Positions 5,844-12,349 of a stretch of 64,000 bases of DNA are shown here, piece after piece. The stretch is from positions 1 through 64,000 of IMG/VR virus record IMGVR_UViG_3300035670_000086. One strand, given 5' to 3'. This DNA comes from a virus. The first letter of the stretch is position 1; each line of letters begins with the position of its first letter. A program made the position numbers and the translations under genes. Under the pieces are notes generated by a model. The model was given only the letters and a program-made list of their open reading frames with translations. It had not been told where the DNA came from and did no database searches.

Positions 5844-6102
5844 TCATTTTTTCGGGAAAATATTTAACTGCCACATAGGTTCCTACGAAAGAACCTAACG
5901 CGATACTTACAATGTACCAAGGATTTTTAGTGTATGCAAGCACTCCATATGTTAGTAGCACATACATACCTGCTGCTACTAACCCCGCTCTGAACGCATC
6001 TCTCTTTGCAACAAGAAGATAGTAGAGAGCGTACAAGTAATCAATTACAACATAGGTGAAGAACAATGCGATTGCAATCCACCAATTAAACTCACTCTCC
6101 AT
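5830..6102 (-). CDS. Small multi-pass membrane protein
   Basis: With the start at 6102 the protein has 90 residues and begins MESEFNWWIAIALFFTYVVI. Three hydrophobic segments are visible, about residues 7-30, 40-57 and 62-80, followed by a basic end (KYFPEKMSDKG). It overlaps the upstream gene by 11 bases. It should sit in the inner membrane; the role is unknown. Confidence 0.7.
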   Translation of the reverse strand: MESEFNWWIAIALFFTYVVIDYLYALYYLLVAKRDAFRAGLVAAGMYVLLTYGVLAYTKNPWYIVSIALGSFVGTYVAVKYFPEKMSDKG

Positions 6103-6430
6103 ACATATTCTCAAATTCTTCTTCGTACATAATGTTCATTTCTAACTTCCAAGCTAGGTCGTGTTCAATAGTTGCGCCTCGACTTGAACTCCAACCTTTT
6201 AACAAGAAGATAGTATCACACTCCATCATAAGTTTTATACACTCATGCATATAGTATGACCACAACCCATCCTTGCCCCAATCGTCTTGTGTAAACTTTG
6301 GGCTAGGAATTAGCATTGGGTTTTTAATCTCAGCGGTAGGATACATTCTAGATAATAGAATGTGAGCCTTCTTAAAGTTTTCTTCTGCTTTGACTTCCCC
6401 GCTAATCGGGCCTGCAATGTAAATCTTCAT
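6092..6430 (-). CDS. DUF4406-type, nucleoside deoxyribosyltransferase-like protein
   Basis: With the start at 6430 the protein has 112 residues and begins MKIYIAGPISG, the hallmark N-terminus of DUF4406 and of the nucleoside 2-deoxyribosyltransferase fold. Later WSSSRGATIEHDLA fits the conserved end of the nucleotide-binding site. The start overlaps the upstream stop as ATGA. Related phage proteins are thought to act on nucleotides, but the substrate is not known. Confidence 0.8.
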   Translation of the reverse strand: MKIYIAGPISGEVKAEENFKKAHILLSRMYPTAEIKNPMLIPSPKFTQDDWGKDGLWSYYMHECIKLMMECDTIFLLKGWSSSRGATIEHDLAWKLEMNIMYEEEFENMYGE

Positions 6431-6813
6431 TCTGGGAGTTCTCCTTGATATCCGTAATGTAGCCACTTAAAAGCTACAGACTTGTCTTTTGTGATCACTA
6501 CATTTAAAACACCATCTTTAGAGAATCGAGCATCAAACTCTTCGATGTAAAGATCGTGTCCAAGATGCTTCCATACAATCTTTTGCAGGCAAACCATGGT
6601 TCCTGCCTTTCGATCATATTCTTCGTTATCACGGCATCTTGCAAATGTAAGTAGTCCTGTGTCACCATATGACATGATTGTTACGCCACCGTAACGCTCA
6701 ATATCAAATTTACCCGCTTTGACTTCTTTTCGATTACGGATATGCTTGACTCTAAACCAGATGTCAAGGATTTCACCAGTATCTTTGTTGTAGATTTTTG
6801 CAGTTAGTCTCAT
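6427..6813 (-). CDS. Hypothetical protein
   Basis: The 128-residue protein begins MRLTAKIYNKDTGEILDIWF and looks like a mixed alpha/beta protein. The Shine-Dalgarno sequence GGAGGAAAAG precedes the ATG. It is translationally coupled to the DUF4406 gene downstream. No family is recognised. Confidence 0.7.
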   Translation of the reverse strand: MRLTAKIYNKDTGEILDIWFRVKHIRNRKEVKAGKFDIERYGGVTIMSYGDTGLLTFARCRDNEEYDRKAGTMVCLQKIVWKHLGHDLYIEEFDARFSKDGVLNVVITKDKSVAFKWLHYGYQGELPE

Positions 6814-6828
6814 TTGACTTTTCCTCCG

Positions 6829-7419
6829 TCACATCATAGTCATGTTGTAGCGAGATCTAATGTAATCTAAATAATATCTCACCTCTTCGACTTTTAACTT
6901 TGTAGCCTTACAGAGTTTAGCAACATTTACCCTGCCGTTATCTTTCATACAATCAGGGTTGCCTACGATGTTTTCTACGATCAACTTTTCTTGGGGCAGT
7001 AGTTTGACTCTGATATCTTCAAGAACATTGTCTGCAATGTTCATGTTTACAATTTTAGGGTCAACAACATCCAACAGCAGTCTTTCGTCCTGCATAGAAT
7101 AATTGTGACCATCGACTGAATAGGTAGATGTAATACCTAGTTTCTTAGTTACATCTGATCCCTTCTTACCTTTCTTGTGCCACAAGCAGGTCTTGATGTA
7201 CTTATCAAAGCCTTTGGTATCTTTGAAGTCTTCAAATTTACCATTCTTACCATTGTCCTGAGCCTCATAACCTCTGATAGCTTCTAAGGCAGAGATCCAA
7301 AGGTCTTGCACATTATCATCAGGATCACATTTTGCAACATCCCCGTTGATCTTTTTGGCAATCATATGAATAAGATTGCCATACTTTTCTTGGATAAATT
7401 GATATTGTTCTTGATTCAT
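6829..7419 (-). CDS. Putative sigma-70-like protein
   Basis: The 196-residue protein has a region-2-like part (about residues 20-90: DPDDNVQDLWISALEAIRGY, then DKYIKTCLWHKKGKKG). Its C-terminal part has two helices that could be region 4 (LPQEKLIVENIV, then KLKVEEVRYYLDYIRSRY). This is the layout of small phage sigma factors. The match is by pattern only. The gene is coupled by ATGA to the glycosylase gene upstream and is likely early, so it could direct middle transcription. Alternatively it could be another helical DNA-binding protein. Confidence 0.55.
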   Translation of the reverse strand: MNQEQYQFIQEKYGNLIHMIAKKINGDVAKCDPDDNVQDLWISALEAIRGYEAQDNGKNGKFEDFKDTKGFDKYIKTCLWHKKGKKGSDVTKKLGITSTYSVDGHNYSMQDERLLLDVVDPKIVNMNIADNVLEDIRVKLLPQEKLIVENIVGNPDCMKDNGRVNVAKLCKATKLKVEEVRYYLDYIRSRYNMTMM

Positions 7420-7832
7420 TGTACGGGCCAGAAGTATTCGATAGTTACTGCGTTTTCGGAGTCGATGCCCCAGTTAAACTGGGAGTAGTAATGAGGGTCT
7501 TTGCGAATCAGGTTAGCACGATGCGTATACCAGATACGCTGATCTTGCAGCCAAGGAGGTAGTACGAGGTTGGTTTCGTCACGCTTCTCCATGGTGTTAT
7601 TGTAGCCTCTACGAACCCACTCGTCAATACATACATTCATGTAATGAGCAAGGGCTGGAGCATATCCTTCCCACATCTTAAGTGCGGGATGACTGCGCCA
7701 GCCTTTGGTGGTCGTTCGATTAGTAAGAATATTGTGAAGTTGCATAGCCTCAACACGCTGCTTACCAAGACGGCGATAGTCTAGGCAGCGTGCGGACTCT
7801 ACAAAGTCAGCGTAGGGTAGGAAGGTCTGCAT
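7416..7832 (-). CDS. Pyrimidine dimer DNA glycosylase-like protein (MSMEG_6728 type)
   Basis: The 138-residue protein begins MQTFLPYADFVESARCLDYR and continues RLGKQRVEAMQL and GWRSHPALKMWEGY. This is the characteristic pattern of the MSMEG_6728 family, related to the T4 endonuclease V fold (Pyr_excise). By family it may act on damaged DNA, but enzymatic activity of this subgroup is not well established. It has an early-type promoter and leads a chain of ATGA-coupled genes. Confidence 0.8.
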   Translation of the reverse strand: MQTFLPYADFVESARCLDYRRLGKQRVEAMQLHNILTNRTTTKGWRSHPALKMWEGYAPALAHYMNVCIDEWVRRGYNNTMEKRDETNLVLPPWLQDQRIWYTHRANLIRKDPHYYSQFNWGIDSENAVTIEYFWPVQ

Positions 7833-7871
7833 GGTCGTGCATACTATAACCGACTACTGACACCAAGTCAC
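7833..7871 (-). promoter_or_regulatory. Early promoter, variant with longer leader
   Basis: Minus strand: GTGACT at 7871-7866, 17-bp spacer, TATAGT at 7848-7843, then ten bases before the ATG at 7832. It is the same promoter type as the cassettes at 2-6 kb, with three more bases in front of the ATG. Confidence 0.75.
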
Positions 7872-7889
7872 GCTTTTTTTAAGTTATTT

Positions 7890-8141
7890 TTAGAGGTTCT
7901 CGTCTAACAACTTAAGCACAGCCAACCAGTTCTCTTTAGTTTTAAAGTAAATCTCCATGGTTGTTGCTCCTCCCTTATCATTCATAAGATAGATGTCAAG
8001 GCCATACAAGTCTGTATCATCCTTGTAAGCATAATATCCTTTGAAATCTAACTGGTTGAATGTAAATGCTACATATCCGTCAATACATACTTTAATTCTA
8101 CCGTTGTAGATTTTGAATGAGTATTTATGTTTCTTCTGCAT
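7890..8141 (-). CDS. Hypothetical protein
   Basis: The 83-residue protein begins MQKKHKYSFKIYNGRIKVCI and is rich in aromatic residues, suggesting a small beta-rich fold. It is the first gene after the tRNA cluster and may be read from the same transcript. No family is recognised. Confidence 0.65.
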   Translation of the reverse strand: MQKKHKYSFKIYNGRIKVCIDGYVAFTFNQLDFKGYYAYKDDTDLYGLDIYLMNDKGGATTMEIYFKTKENWLAVLKLLDENL

Positions 8142-8151
8142 AATATCTTTC

Positions 8152-8226
8152 TGGTGAGCCTAGATCGACTTGCACGATCCTTTACGGATTAAAAGTCCGT
8201 TATATCGCTATCTATATTTTAGGCCC
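8152..8226 (-). tRNA. tRNA-Lys (UUU)
   Basis: The cloverleaf is complete: acceptor stem GGGCCTA/TAGGCTC, anticodon stem ACGGA/TCCGT with loop CTTTTAA, T stem GATCG/CGATC, and an encoded ACCA end. Anticodon UUU reads Lys. The T loop is TGCAAGT instead of the usual TTCAAGT. Confidence 0.88.
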
Positions 8227-8231
8227 GTGTA

Positions 8232-8305
8232 TGGAGTGAGTAAAGAGATTCGAACTCTTATCATTAGCTTGGAAGGCTAAGGTAATGCCTTTATACGATA
8301 CTCAC
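8232..8305 (-). tRNA. tRNA-Gly (UCC)
   Basis: Acceptor stem GTGAGTA/TACTCAC, anticodon stem TTAGC/GCTAA with loop CTTCCAA, T stem AAGAG/CTCTT, discriminator T and an encoded CCA. Anticodon UCC reads Gly. Confidence 0.9.
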
Positions 8306-8311
8306 AATGTT

Positions 8312-8388
8312 TGGTAACCCCACCCTGACTCGAACAGGGACTCGCAAATTTAGAAAATTTGTGCTTTATCCAGTTAAGCTATGGGGTC
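8312..8388 (-). tRNA. tRNA-Arg (UCU)
   Basis: Acceptor stem GACCCCA/TGGGGTT, D stem GCTT/AAGC, anticodon stem CAAAT/ATTTG with loop TTTCTAA, T stem CCCTG/CAGGG and an encoded ACCA. Anticodon UCU reads AGA (Arg), a codon common in AT-rich phage genes. Confidence 0.92.
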
Positions 8389-8394
8389 GTGTAT

Positions 8395-8470
8395 TGGTAG
8401 CCTAGGTGAGACTCGAACTCACACTTGACAGATTTTAAGTCTGTTGACTCTGCCATTGGTCTACTAGGCC
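8395..8470 (-). tRNA. tRNA-Leu (UAA) with short variable arm
   Basis: Acceptor stem GGCCTAG/CTAGGCT, anticodon stem ACAGA/TCTGT with loop CTTAAAA, T stem GTGAG/CTCAC and an encoded ACCA. Anticodon UAA reads UUA (Leu). The variable region is only about five bases (CAAGT), while bacterial tRNA-Leu normally has a long variable arm. Confidence 0.85.
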
Positions 8471-8486
8471 ATGTTGTGAAAGAAGT

Positions 8487-8536
8487 GGTAGGAAGTGAGT
8501 TCTGTCAGTCAGCCTTACGGTTTGACTCTTCCTACC
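8487..8536 (-). other. Structured 50-nt element inside the tRNA cluster
   Basis: On the minus strand a 9-bp stem GGTAGGAAG/CTTCCTACC encloses an inner stem AGTCA/TGACT capped by CC-GTAA-GG. It lies between two tRNAs, lacks an anticodon arm and a T arm, and has no T-run after it. The first arm with its next two bases (GGTAGGAAGAG) also forms one side of the terminator at 14383-14416. It could be a small RNA, a processing signal or a decayed tRNA. Confidence 0.45.
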
Positions 8537-8540
8537 TGAT

Positions 8541-8617
8541 TGGTGCGCTCGGATGGATTTGAACCATCGACCTTAGCTTTATAAGAACTCTGCTCTAACC
8601 AACTGAGCTACGAGCGC
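8541..8617 (-). tRNA. tRNA-Ile (UAU)
   Basis: Acceptor stem GCGCTCG/CGAGCGC, D stem GCTC/GAGC, anticodon loop CTTATAA, T stem GATGG/CCATC and an encoded ACCA. Anticodon UAU reads AUA (Ile). The anticodon stem has one mismatch at its outer end. Confidence 0.9.
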
Positions 8618-8631
8618 GTTTTCGGTCTACC

Positions 8632-8641
8632 ATAATAGCAT
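8632..8641 (-). promoter_or_regulatory. Probable promoter of the tRNA cluster
   Basis: Minus strand ATGCTATTAT is an extended -10 box (TGnTATTAT) 14 bases before the mature 5' end of tRNA-Ile. No good -35 box is seen. It lies just past a strong terminator, which supports a separate transcript. Confidence 0.5.
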
Positions 8642-8667
8642 GACCTTTGACTTTTTTTATGGTGACG

Positions 8668-8707
8668 ACAAAAAAAGACACCATTTTGTTACCGTCAACA
8701 AAATGGT
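8668..8707 (-). terminator. Rho-independent terminator
   Basis: On the minus strand an 11-bp stem ACCATTTTGTT/AACAAAATGGT with a six-base loop is followed by GTCTTTTTTT. It ends the operon containing the Clp-like ATPase and the small basic proteins. Confidence 0.85.
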
Positions 8708-8744
8708 ATCCTTTGACTTTTAGCTTTGACTTTTGTATTGTGGT

Positions 8745-9014
8745 TTAACTTCTTCTTCTAGAAGCTCTAACATTCATCGCTGTCCACCCTTCTCCCGTTC
8801 TCTCAGCAGCAGTTCCTCCTCTTCCATGTCTAGCTGCTTGTGTTGCTACTGCTATGTCTGTTGGATCGTTGGGATTTGGTTTTGTTGGAGATAAAGCAAA
8901 TCCTCTTTCTGCATGGAACTTTCTTTTAGCTGCTTTGTTTGCAGCTTTTACTTTACCTTCATTTACTGAAAGTGATTCATAAATTAACTGCGCTATTCTT
9001 TCATAATGATTCAT
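8745..9014 (-). CDS. Small basic protein with capsid-targeting-like N-terminus
   Basis: The 89-residue protein begins MNHYERIAQLIYE. This is the shared N-terminal module described for the T4 capsid-targeting sequence, with a possible gp21-type cleavage after IYE or after SVNE. The rest is basic and Ala/Arg-rich and ends NVRASRRRS, which fits DNA binding in the head. It is the last gene before the terminator. By family logic it is an internal head protein; this is inference. Confidence 0.7.
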   Translation of the reverse strand: MNHYERIAQLIYESLSVNEGKVKAANKAAKRKFHAERGFALSPTKPNPNDPTDIAVATQAARHGRGGTAAERTGEGWTAMNVRASRRRS

Positions 9015-9016
9015 AA

Positions 9017-9214
9017 TTATTTATCTCCAAAATGCAATCTAGCATGACCTTCTATATCATAAGGCTCTCCTTCGTGAGGGTCAGGAGATCCTTTTCTATG
9101 AGGAAGTTTACCTTGTTTAGCTAACTTAGCTCTTAGTCTTTTTGCTAAGTTCTTATCTAAAGGCTTCTTTTTAGCTTCCAAAAGAAGATCATGTATTCTT
9201 TGATATGTGTTCAT
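9017..9214 (-). CDS. Small basic protein with capsid-targeting-like N-terminus
   Basis: The 65-residue protein begins MNTYQRIHDLLLEAKKKP, strikingly like the T4 internal-protein targeting sequence MKTYQEFIAEA. LLE followed by Ala is a good gp21-type site. The remainder is Lys/Arg-rich up to about residue 42 and ends in an acidic/His stretch. Its ATG overlaps the stop of the small frame upstream as ATGA. Confidence 0.75.
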   Translation of the reverse strand: MNTYQRIHDLLLEAKKKPLDKNLAKRLRAKLAKQGKLPHRKGSPDPHEGEPYDIEGHARLHFGDK

Positions 9215-9303
9215 GTGGTTTCTCTAGGTGGTTTGACAAAGCTACCACCCTGTTTAAACATGAGGTTAGGCTTACCCTTTATCGCACCCAAACGAGCAGT
9301 CAT
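9211..9303 (-). CDS. Small basic frame, coupled or frameshift product
   Basis: The 30-residue frame begins MTARLGAIKGKPNLMFKQGG and ends FVKPPRETT. It overlaps the stop of 9300-9419 as ATGA and the start of 9017-9214 in the same way. It may be translated by reinitiation, or may be the C-terminal part of 9300-9419 reached by a -1 shift at GGAAAAATGA. A fused product of about 70 residues would have the usual size of this protein set. Confidence 0.5.
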   Translation of the reverse strand: MTARLGAIKGKPNLMFKQGGSFVKPPRETT

Positions 9304-9419
9304 TTTTCCATATCTTTTTTTTGTTTCAACTTAGCTCTATCTGCGGCTGCTGCTGATGCTGGATCAGCAGACCACTTCTCTTCACTTAAAAGATCATATA
9401 TTCTTTGGTAGGGGTTCAT
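9300..9419 (-). CDS. Small protein with capsid-targeting-like N-terminus
   Basis: The 39-residue frame begins MNPYQRIYDLLSEEKWSADP and continues with an Ala-rich, then Lys-rich stretch. LSE is a possible gp21-type cleavage site. The ATG overlaps the stop of the Clp-like ATPase gene (ATGA) and follows AAGGA. The next frame begins inside its stop codon. Confidence 0.65.
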   Translation of the reverse strand: MNPYQRIYDLLSEEKWSADPASAAAADRAKLKQKKDMEK

Positions 9420-10780
9420 TCCTTGACTTCCTTAGATTTAAGTTTAAAATCAATAGCGTTAGTTATGATTGGGTTTCCATCAATCACATCTATCTTATAG
9501 TATTTACTCTTGTCAGGCACTTTCCCAGAAATAATTGTTTGAGCAATCTTCTTGGCTATGTTCTTACGGATAAACCTCTTTATATTTCTTGCTCCGTACT
9601 TCTCAGAATACCCATTATCCACAATATAGTCTAGGATATCCTTGTTCTTGGTTACAGGGAGGTTCTTTAATTCCAATGCTGCTATCTCCCGTACATTCTC
9701 CTTGGTTAGAGAATTAAAGATAATTATATCGTCTATACGGTTGATAAATTCAGGTTTAAAGTGACCCTCTATTGCATCAGTTATCTTGTATCTCTGCTCA
9801 TCGAAAGTCTTATTCTTCTGTGCAAAACCTATATCCTTGTCGCGTCGAATATCCTTCATGCCCAAGTTTGATGTGAAGATAAAGATCGACTTTTTGAAAT
9901 CACAAGTATGACCTTGTGAGTCCATGATTGTGCCCTCATCCATCAAGTTCATAAGGGCATCATACATTTTATCTGAAGTCTTTTCAATCTCGTCAAAGCA
10001 GATAACCCAGCGATTACCCTCCTTTGACTTTTCATACAAAAGACTCTTTTCATTTGATCCAATATATCCGGGGGGTGATCCTGTGAGGCTTGACTTTTCG
10101 TGCTTGTCACTTAAAGTACCACAGTCTACCTTGAAGAACTTATTCCCATATCTTTGAGCTAACAGTTTTGCAAGCTCTGTCTTGCCCACACCTGTAGGCC
10201 CAACGAACAAAAGAGCAGAGTGATCAGCCATGTTAGCAGTATGAAGCTCTAGAGTCTCCATGACCACATCAATGGCTTGATCCTGCCCTATGATCTTCTT
10301 CTTGAGGAATTTTCTTGTCTTATCTAGTTCAGTAGCCAAGATCCTACCAATCTCCATATTAGAATCAACTCCTGTAGGTGCGCTAGCTTCCTCCTCCAGC
10401 AAATCTAATTTATCAAAATCTAGTTCTGACTTTAGTGTGCTGACTCTAGCTCTTATGTGGTTTAGTAGATTTAGATTTAAGCAAACATTTTCTAACTTGT
10501 AATGTGGATATAACTCGACAACTGAGTTATACAATGAAGAGATAACTACAGGCTCCTCATCAGGGCTGAGAATAGCAAGCAAGTCCGCATAATCTACAAC
10601 GAACTCTGTTAGGAGTTTATGCTGATAAGATTTGATTGAAAATTGCTTGGTCTTCTTACTGATCCCTGTAGCTATCTTATTAAATAGCTCGGTGTCCTGA
10701 TCTGTGGTTAAACACTTGATGAAGACTACCTTACGGATAGGCTCTAGTACAATTCTGTAGTTGTCGATTCCTGATGTCAT
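9416..10780 (-). CDS. ClpA/ClpB-type AAA+ ATPase (single ATPase domain)
   Basis: The 454-residue protein has an unassigned N-terminal part (1-150) and then a Clp D2-like AAA+ domain. The motifs are IIGQDQAI (about 163-170), Walker A GPTGVGKT (194-201), a pore-loop segment TGSPPGYIGS, Walker B VICFDEIEK, and the C-terminal small domain with FINRIDDIIIF. Family members use ATP to unfold or disassemble proteins. Having one ATPase domain resembles ClpX or short ClpB forms, but the motifs are of the ClpA/B D2 type. No ClpP-binding loop was recognised. It may remodel host or phage complexes; the target is unknown. Confidence 0.88.
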   Translation of the reverse strand: MTSGIDNYRIVLEPIRKVVFIKCLTTDQDTELFNKIATGISKKTKQFSIKSYQHKLLTEFVVDYADLLAILSPDEEPVVISSLYNSVVELYPHYKLENVCLNLNLLNHIRARVSTLKSELDFDKLDLLEEEASAPTGVDSNMEIGRILATELDKTRKFLKKKIIGQDQAIDVVMETLELHTANMADHSALLFVGPTGVGKTELAKLLAQRYGNKFFKVDCGTLSDKHEKSSLTGSPPGYIGSNEKSLLYEKSKEGNRWVICFDEIEKTSDKMYDALMNLMDEGTIMDSQGHTCDFKKSIFIFTSNLGMKDIRRDKDIGFAQKNKTFDEQRYKITDAIEGHFKPEFINRIDDIIIFNSLTKENVREIAALELKNLPVTKNKDILDYIVDNGYSEKYGARNIKRFIRKNIAKKIAQTIISGKVPDKSKYYKIDVIDGNPIITNAIDFKLKSKEVKE

Positions 10781-11118
10781 CAGTCTTCCTCGAAAAAGTC
10801 TACTTCTTCCTTCTTTGACTCTCCAGTTCCATCCTTAACTGTAGCATTATGGATTTCGTACTTGACTAGTAGATCCATTAGCTTTGCTACAGAAACCTTA
10901 GATGACTGAGCTAACTTGAGTGACTCAACCATCAACTTTTGTGCGTTTGTTCTAAGTTGCATATCGAGAGCTTCATCATCGGCATCCCGCTTGAACTTAG
11001 TATAAGCATCTAGTGCAAGTTTACGGTCATCCGTAGAGTCTTGCATCAACTGCTTAACAACTTTGCGAATCCTGTTAGGTTCAACAGGAGACTTCTTTAG
11101 TTTATAGTTTGTTACCAT
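10780..11118 (-). CDS. Hypothetical helical protein
   Basis: The 112-residue protein begins MVTNYKLKKSPVEPNRIRKV and is helical and charged, with an acidic end (EEVDFFEED). Its stop overlaps the start of the AAA+ gene by one base, so the two may work together. No family is recognised. Confidence 0.7.
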   Translation of the reverse strand: MVTNYKLKKSPVEPNRIRKVVKQLMQDSTDDRKLALDAYTKFKRDADDEALDMQLRTNAQKLMVESLKLAQSSKVSVAKLMDLLVKYEIHNATVKDGTGESKKEEVDFFEED

Positions 11119-11248
11119 ATCTATCTCCCATATCTTCAGCCCATAACATAAGCTGATCTTCGTATACTTTCATGCTTACACCCATAAAGCTATCAAAGGT
11201 AGTTACTTTGAAATCTACGGGAGTGTTCCAGAATGGATTATTTAGCAT
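11102..11248 (-). CDS. Hypothetical small protein
   Basis: With the start at 11248 the protein has 48 residues and begins MLNNPFWNTPVDFKVTTFDS. I prefer this start because its ATG lies at the end of the upstream gene (11-base overlap). A longer frame from 11323 would overlap that gene by 86 bases and has no ribosome binding site. Function unknown. Confidence 0.55.
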   Translation of the reverse strand: MLNNPFWNTPVDFKVTTFDSFMGVSMKVYEDQLMLWAEDMGDRYGNKL

Positions 11249-11432
11249 TCTGATCGCGTCCAAATCGTTCAAAGTTGTCTGTAAGGAATTCTCCGATGTT
11301 GCGTTCGTTTCTGATTTCTTCATTTTGTTTGTGTCTTTTTATTTGGCGTTGTTTCTTACGAGCTTCAACTGCTTTCTTTTTGTTACGAAATTTAAAACTA
11401 TCCTCATTGTTGGTTCTGAATGTTCTGCCCAT
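11238..11432 (-). CDS. Hypothetical very basic small protein
   Basis: The 64-residue protein begins MGRTFRTNNEDSFKFRNKKK and is rich in Arg, Lys and Gln through residue 45. It may bind nucleic acid. The ribosome binding site AAGGAAG precedes the ATG, which lies inside the end of the upstream gene. Confidence 0.65.
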   Translation of the reverse strand: MGRTFRTNNEDSFKFRNKKKAVEARKKQRQIKRHKQNEEIRNERNIGEFLTDNFERFGRDQNAK

Positions 11433-11679
11433 CTAAATCTTCCTTTGCGAATTGTATCTTCTCTTCTGCCTCCTTTTGTTTATTCAGCCTCCGAGTTTGA
11501 CTGTTTTGTATGTCTCGTTTTACACGACGAGCTTCTAACCATACAAGCCAATTCAATCCAAGATCCAATTCCGTATTTGAATCATACCCAAATAGTTTAA
11601 GTATGACATTTCCTGCACGGGAAATCCAGTCCAGTATGTAATAGACTCCCCACTTGAATAAATTAGTTAGAGTTTTCAT
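11404..11679 (-). CDS. Hypothetical protein, possibly membrane-associated
   Basis: With the start at 11679 the protein has 91 residues and begins MKTLTNLFKWGVYYILDWIS. The first 50 residues are amphipathic and aromatic; the rest is charged and helical. It overlaps both neighbours by short stretches. Function unknown. Confidence 0.6.
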   Translation of the reverse strand: MKTLTNLFKWGVYYILDWISRAGNVILKLFGYDSNTELDLGLNWLVWLEARRVKRDIQNSQTRRLNKQKEAEEKIQFAKEDLDGQNIQNQQ

Positions 11680-11989
11680 CTTCTCTGTCTTCAAAATCTA
11701 ATTCGATCCCATACTCTTTTATTTTATTGTGGATGACACCATCTCTTGGGAAATAGAATGCTACACACTCTTCTATGTGATCCCAGTAGATGTGACCTAG
11801 TTTAGAATCCGTCTCCGACATATCATAGACCAAGTTATATATTTTGCACATGATATCCCAGTCTTGATACTCTGGAACATTATGTTCAAATTTACTATCA
11901 CCATTAGGGCGATTCAAAAAGAATTGAAGCTGCCCCTGTGTGATGTATAACCCTGTTTCTTCTTCTATGAGTATTGGATCTCTAAACAT
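11663..11989 (-). CDS. Hypothetical acidic protein
   Basis: The 108-residue protein begins MFRDPILIEEETGLYITQGQ and ends in a very acidic tail (DFEDREDENSN). The ribosome binding site AGGAGG precedes the ATG. It is the first gene after a strong terminator, so a promoter or readthrough is needed; none is obvious. Confidence 0.65.
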   Translation of the reverse strand: MFRDPILIEEETGLYITQGQLQFFLNRPNGDSKFEHNVPEYQDWDIMCKIYNLVYDMSETDSKLGHIYWDHIEECVAFYFPRDGVIHNKIKEYGIELDFEDREDENSN

Positions 11990-12000
11990 TGTAACCTCCT

Positions 12001-12038
12001 AAAAAACGAAGGGGTCTAGATTTTAGCCTAGACCCCTT
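12001..12038 (-). terminator. Rho-independent terminator
   Basis: On the minus strand AAGGGGTCTAG pairs with CTAGACCCCTT around a short loop and is followed by CGTTTTTT. It ends transcription after 12060-12320. Confidence 0.88.
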
Positions 12039-12059
12039 TCAAAAGAGCGACTGATGGTA

Positions 12060-12320
12060 TCAGAGTGTTCCCGCTTGTTGACGAGCATTAAACGCTTGCT
12101 GACGACCTTCTTCAGTTTTTCCATACTGGATCATCTCTGCTTTGGTCATACGGAAGCGTTTGCCTGTCTTCTGGCGGTAATCCTCTACATCAGTATATAG
12201 CTGTGAGGACGATTGCATTTGAGTAGATTCTTGAGGCGACCCAAAAGCATTGTCGAAGGCTTGGTTAATCATAGTTTTTAGATCCTTTTCATTCATGGTT
12301 GTTAGCCGGATTTGGCTCAT
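12060..12320 (-). CDS. Hypothetical protein
   Basis: The 86-residue protein begins MSQIRLTTMNEKDLKTMINQ and is Gln-rich, with a helical C-terminal part (MTKAEMIQYGKTEEGRQQAF). The sequence CTATTATAA lies directly before the ATG at 12320, so this may be another leaderless start; a second ATG is at 12296. No family is recognised. Confidence 0.65.
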   Translation of the reverse strand: MSQIRLTTMNEKDLKTMINQAFDNAFGSPQESTQMQSSSQLYTDVEDYRQKTGKRFRMTKAEMIQYGKTEEGRQQAFNARQQAGTL

Positions 12321-12349
12321 TTATAATAGCATATTCCGGCTACTTAAAT

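Noticed and set aside
8487-8536. Sixth tRNA gene
   Set aside because: It has a stem of acceptor type but only 50 bases, no anticodon arm and no T arm. It is listed as an unclassified structured element.
11172-11600. Plus-strand open frame of 142 residues
   Set aside because: It lies antisense to several short coupled minus-strand genes with ribosome binding sites, and its composition (Phe/Leu/Ser-rich) is that of an antisense frame.
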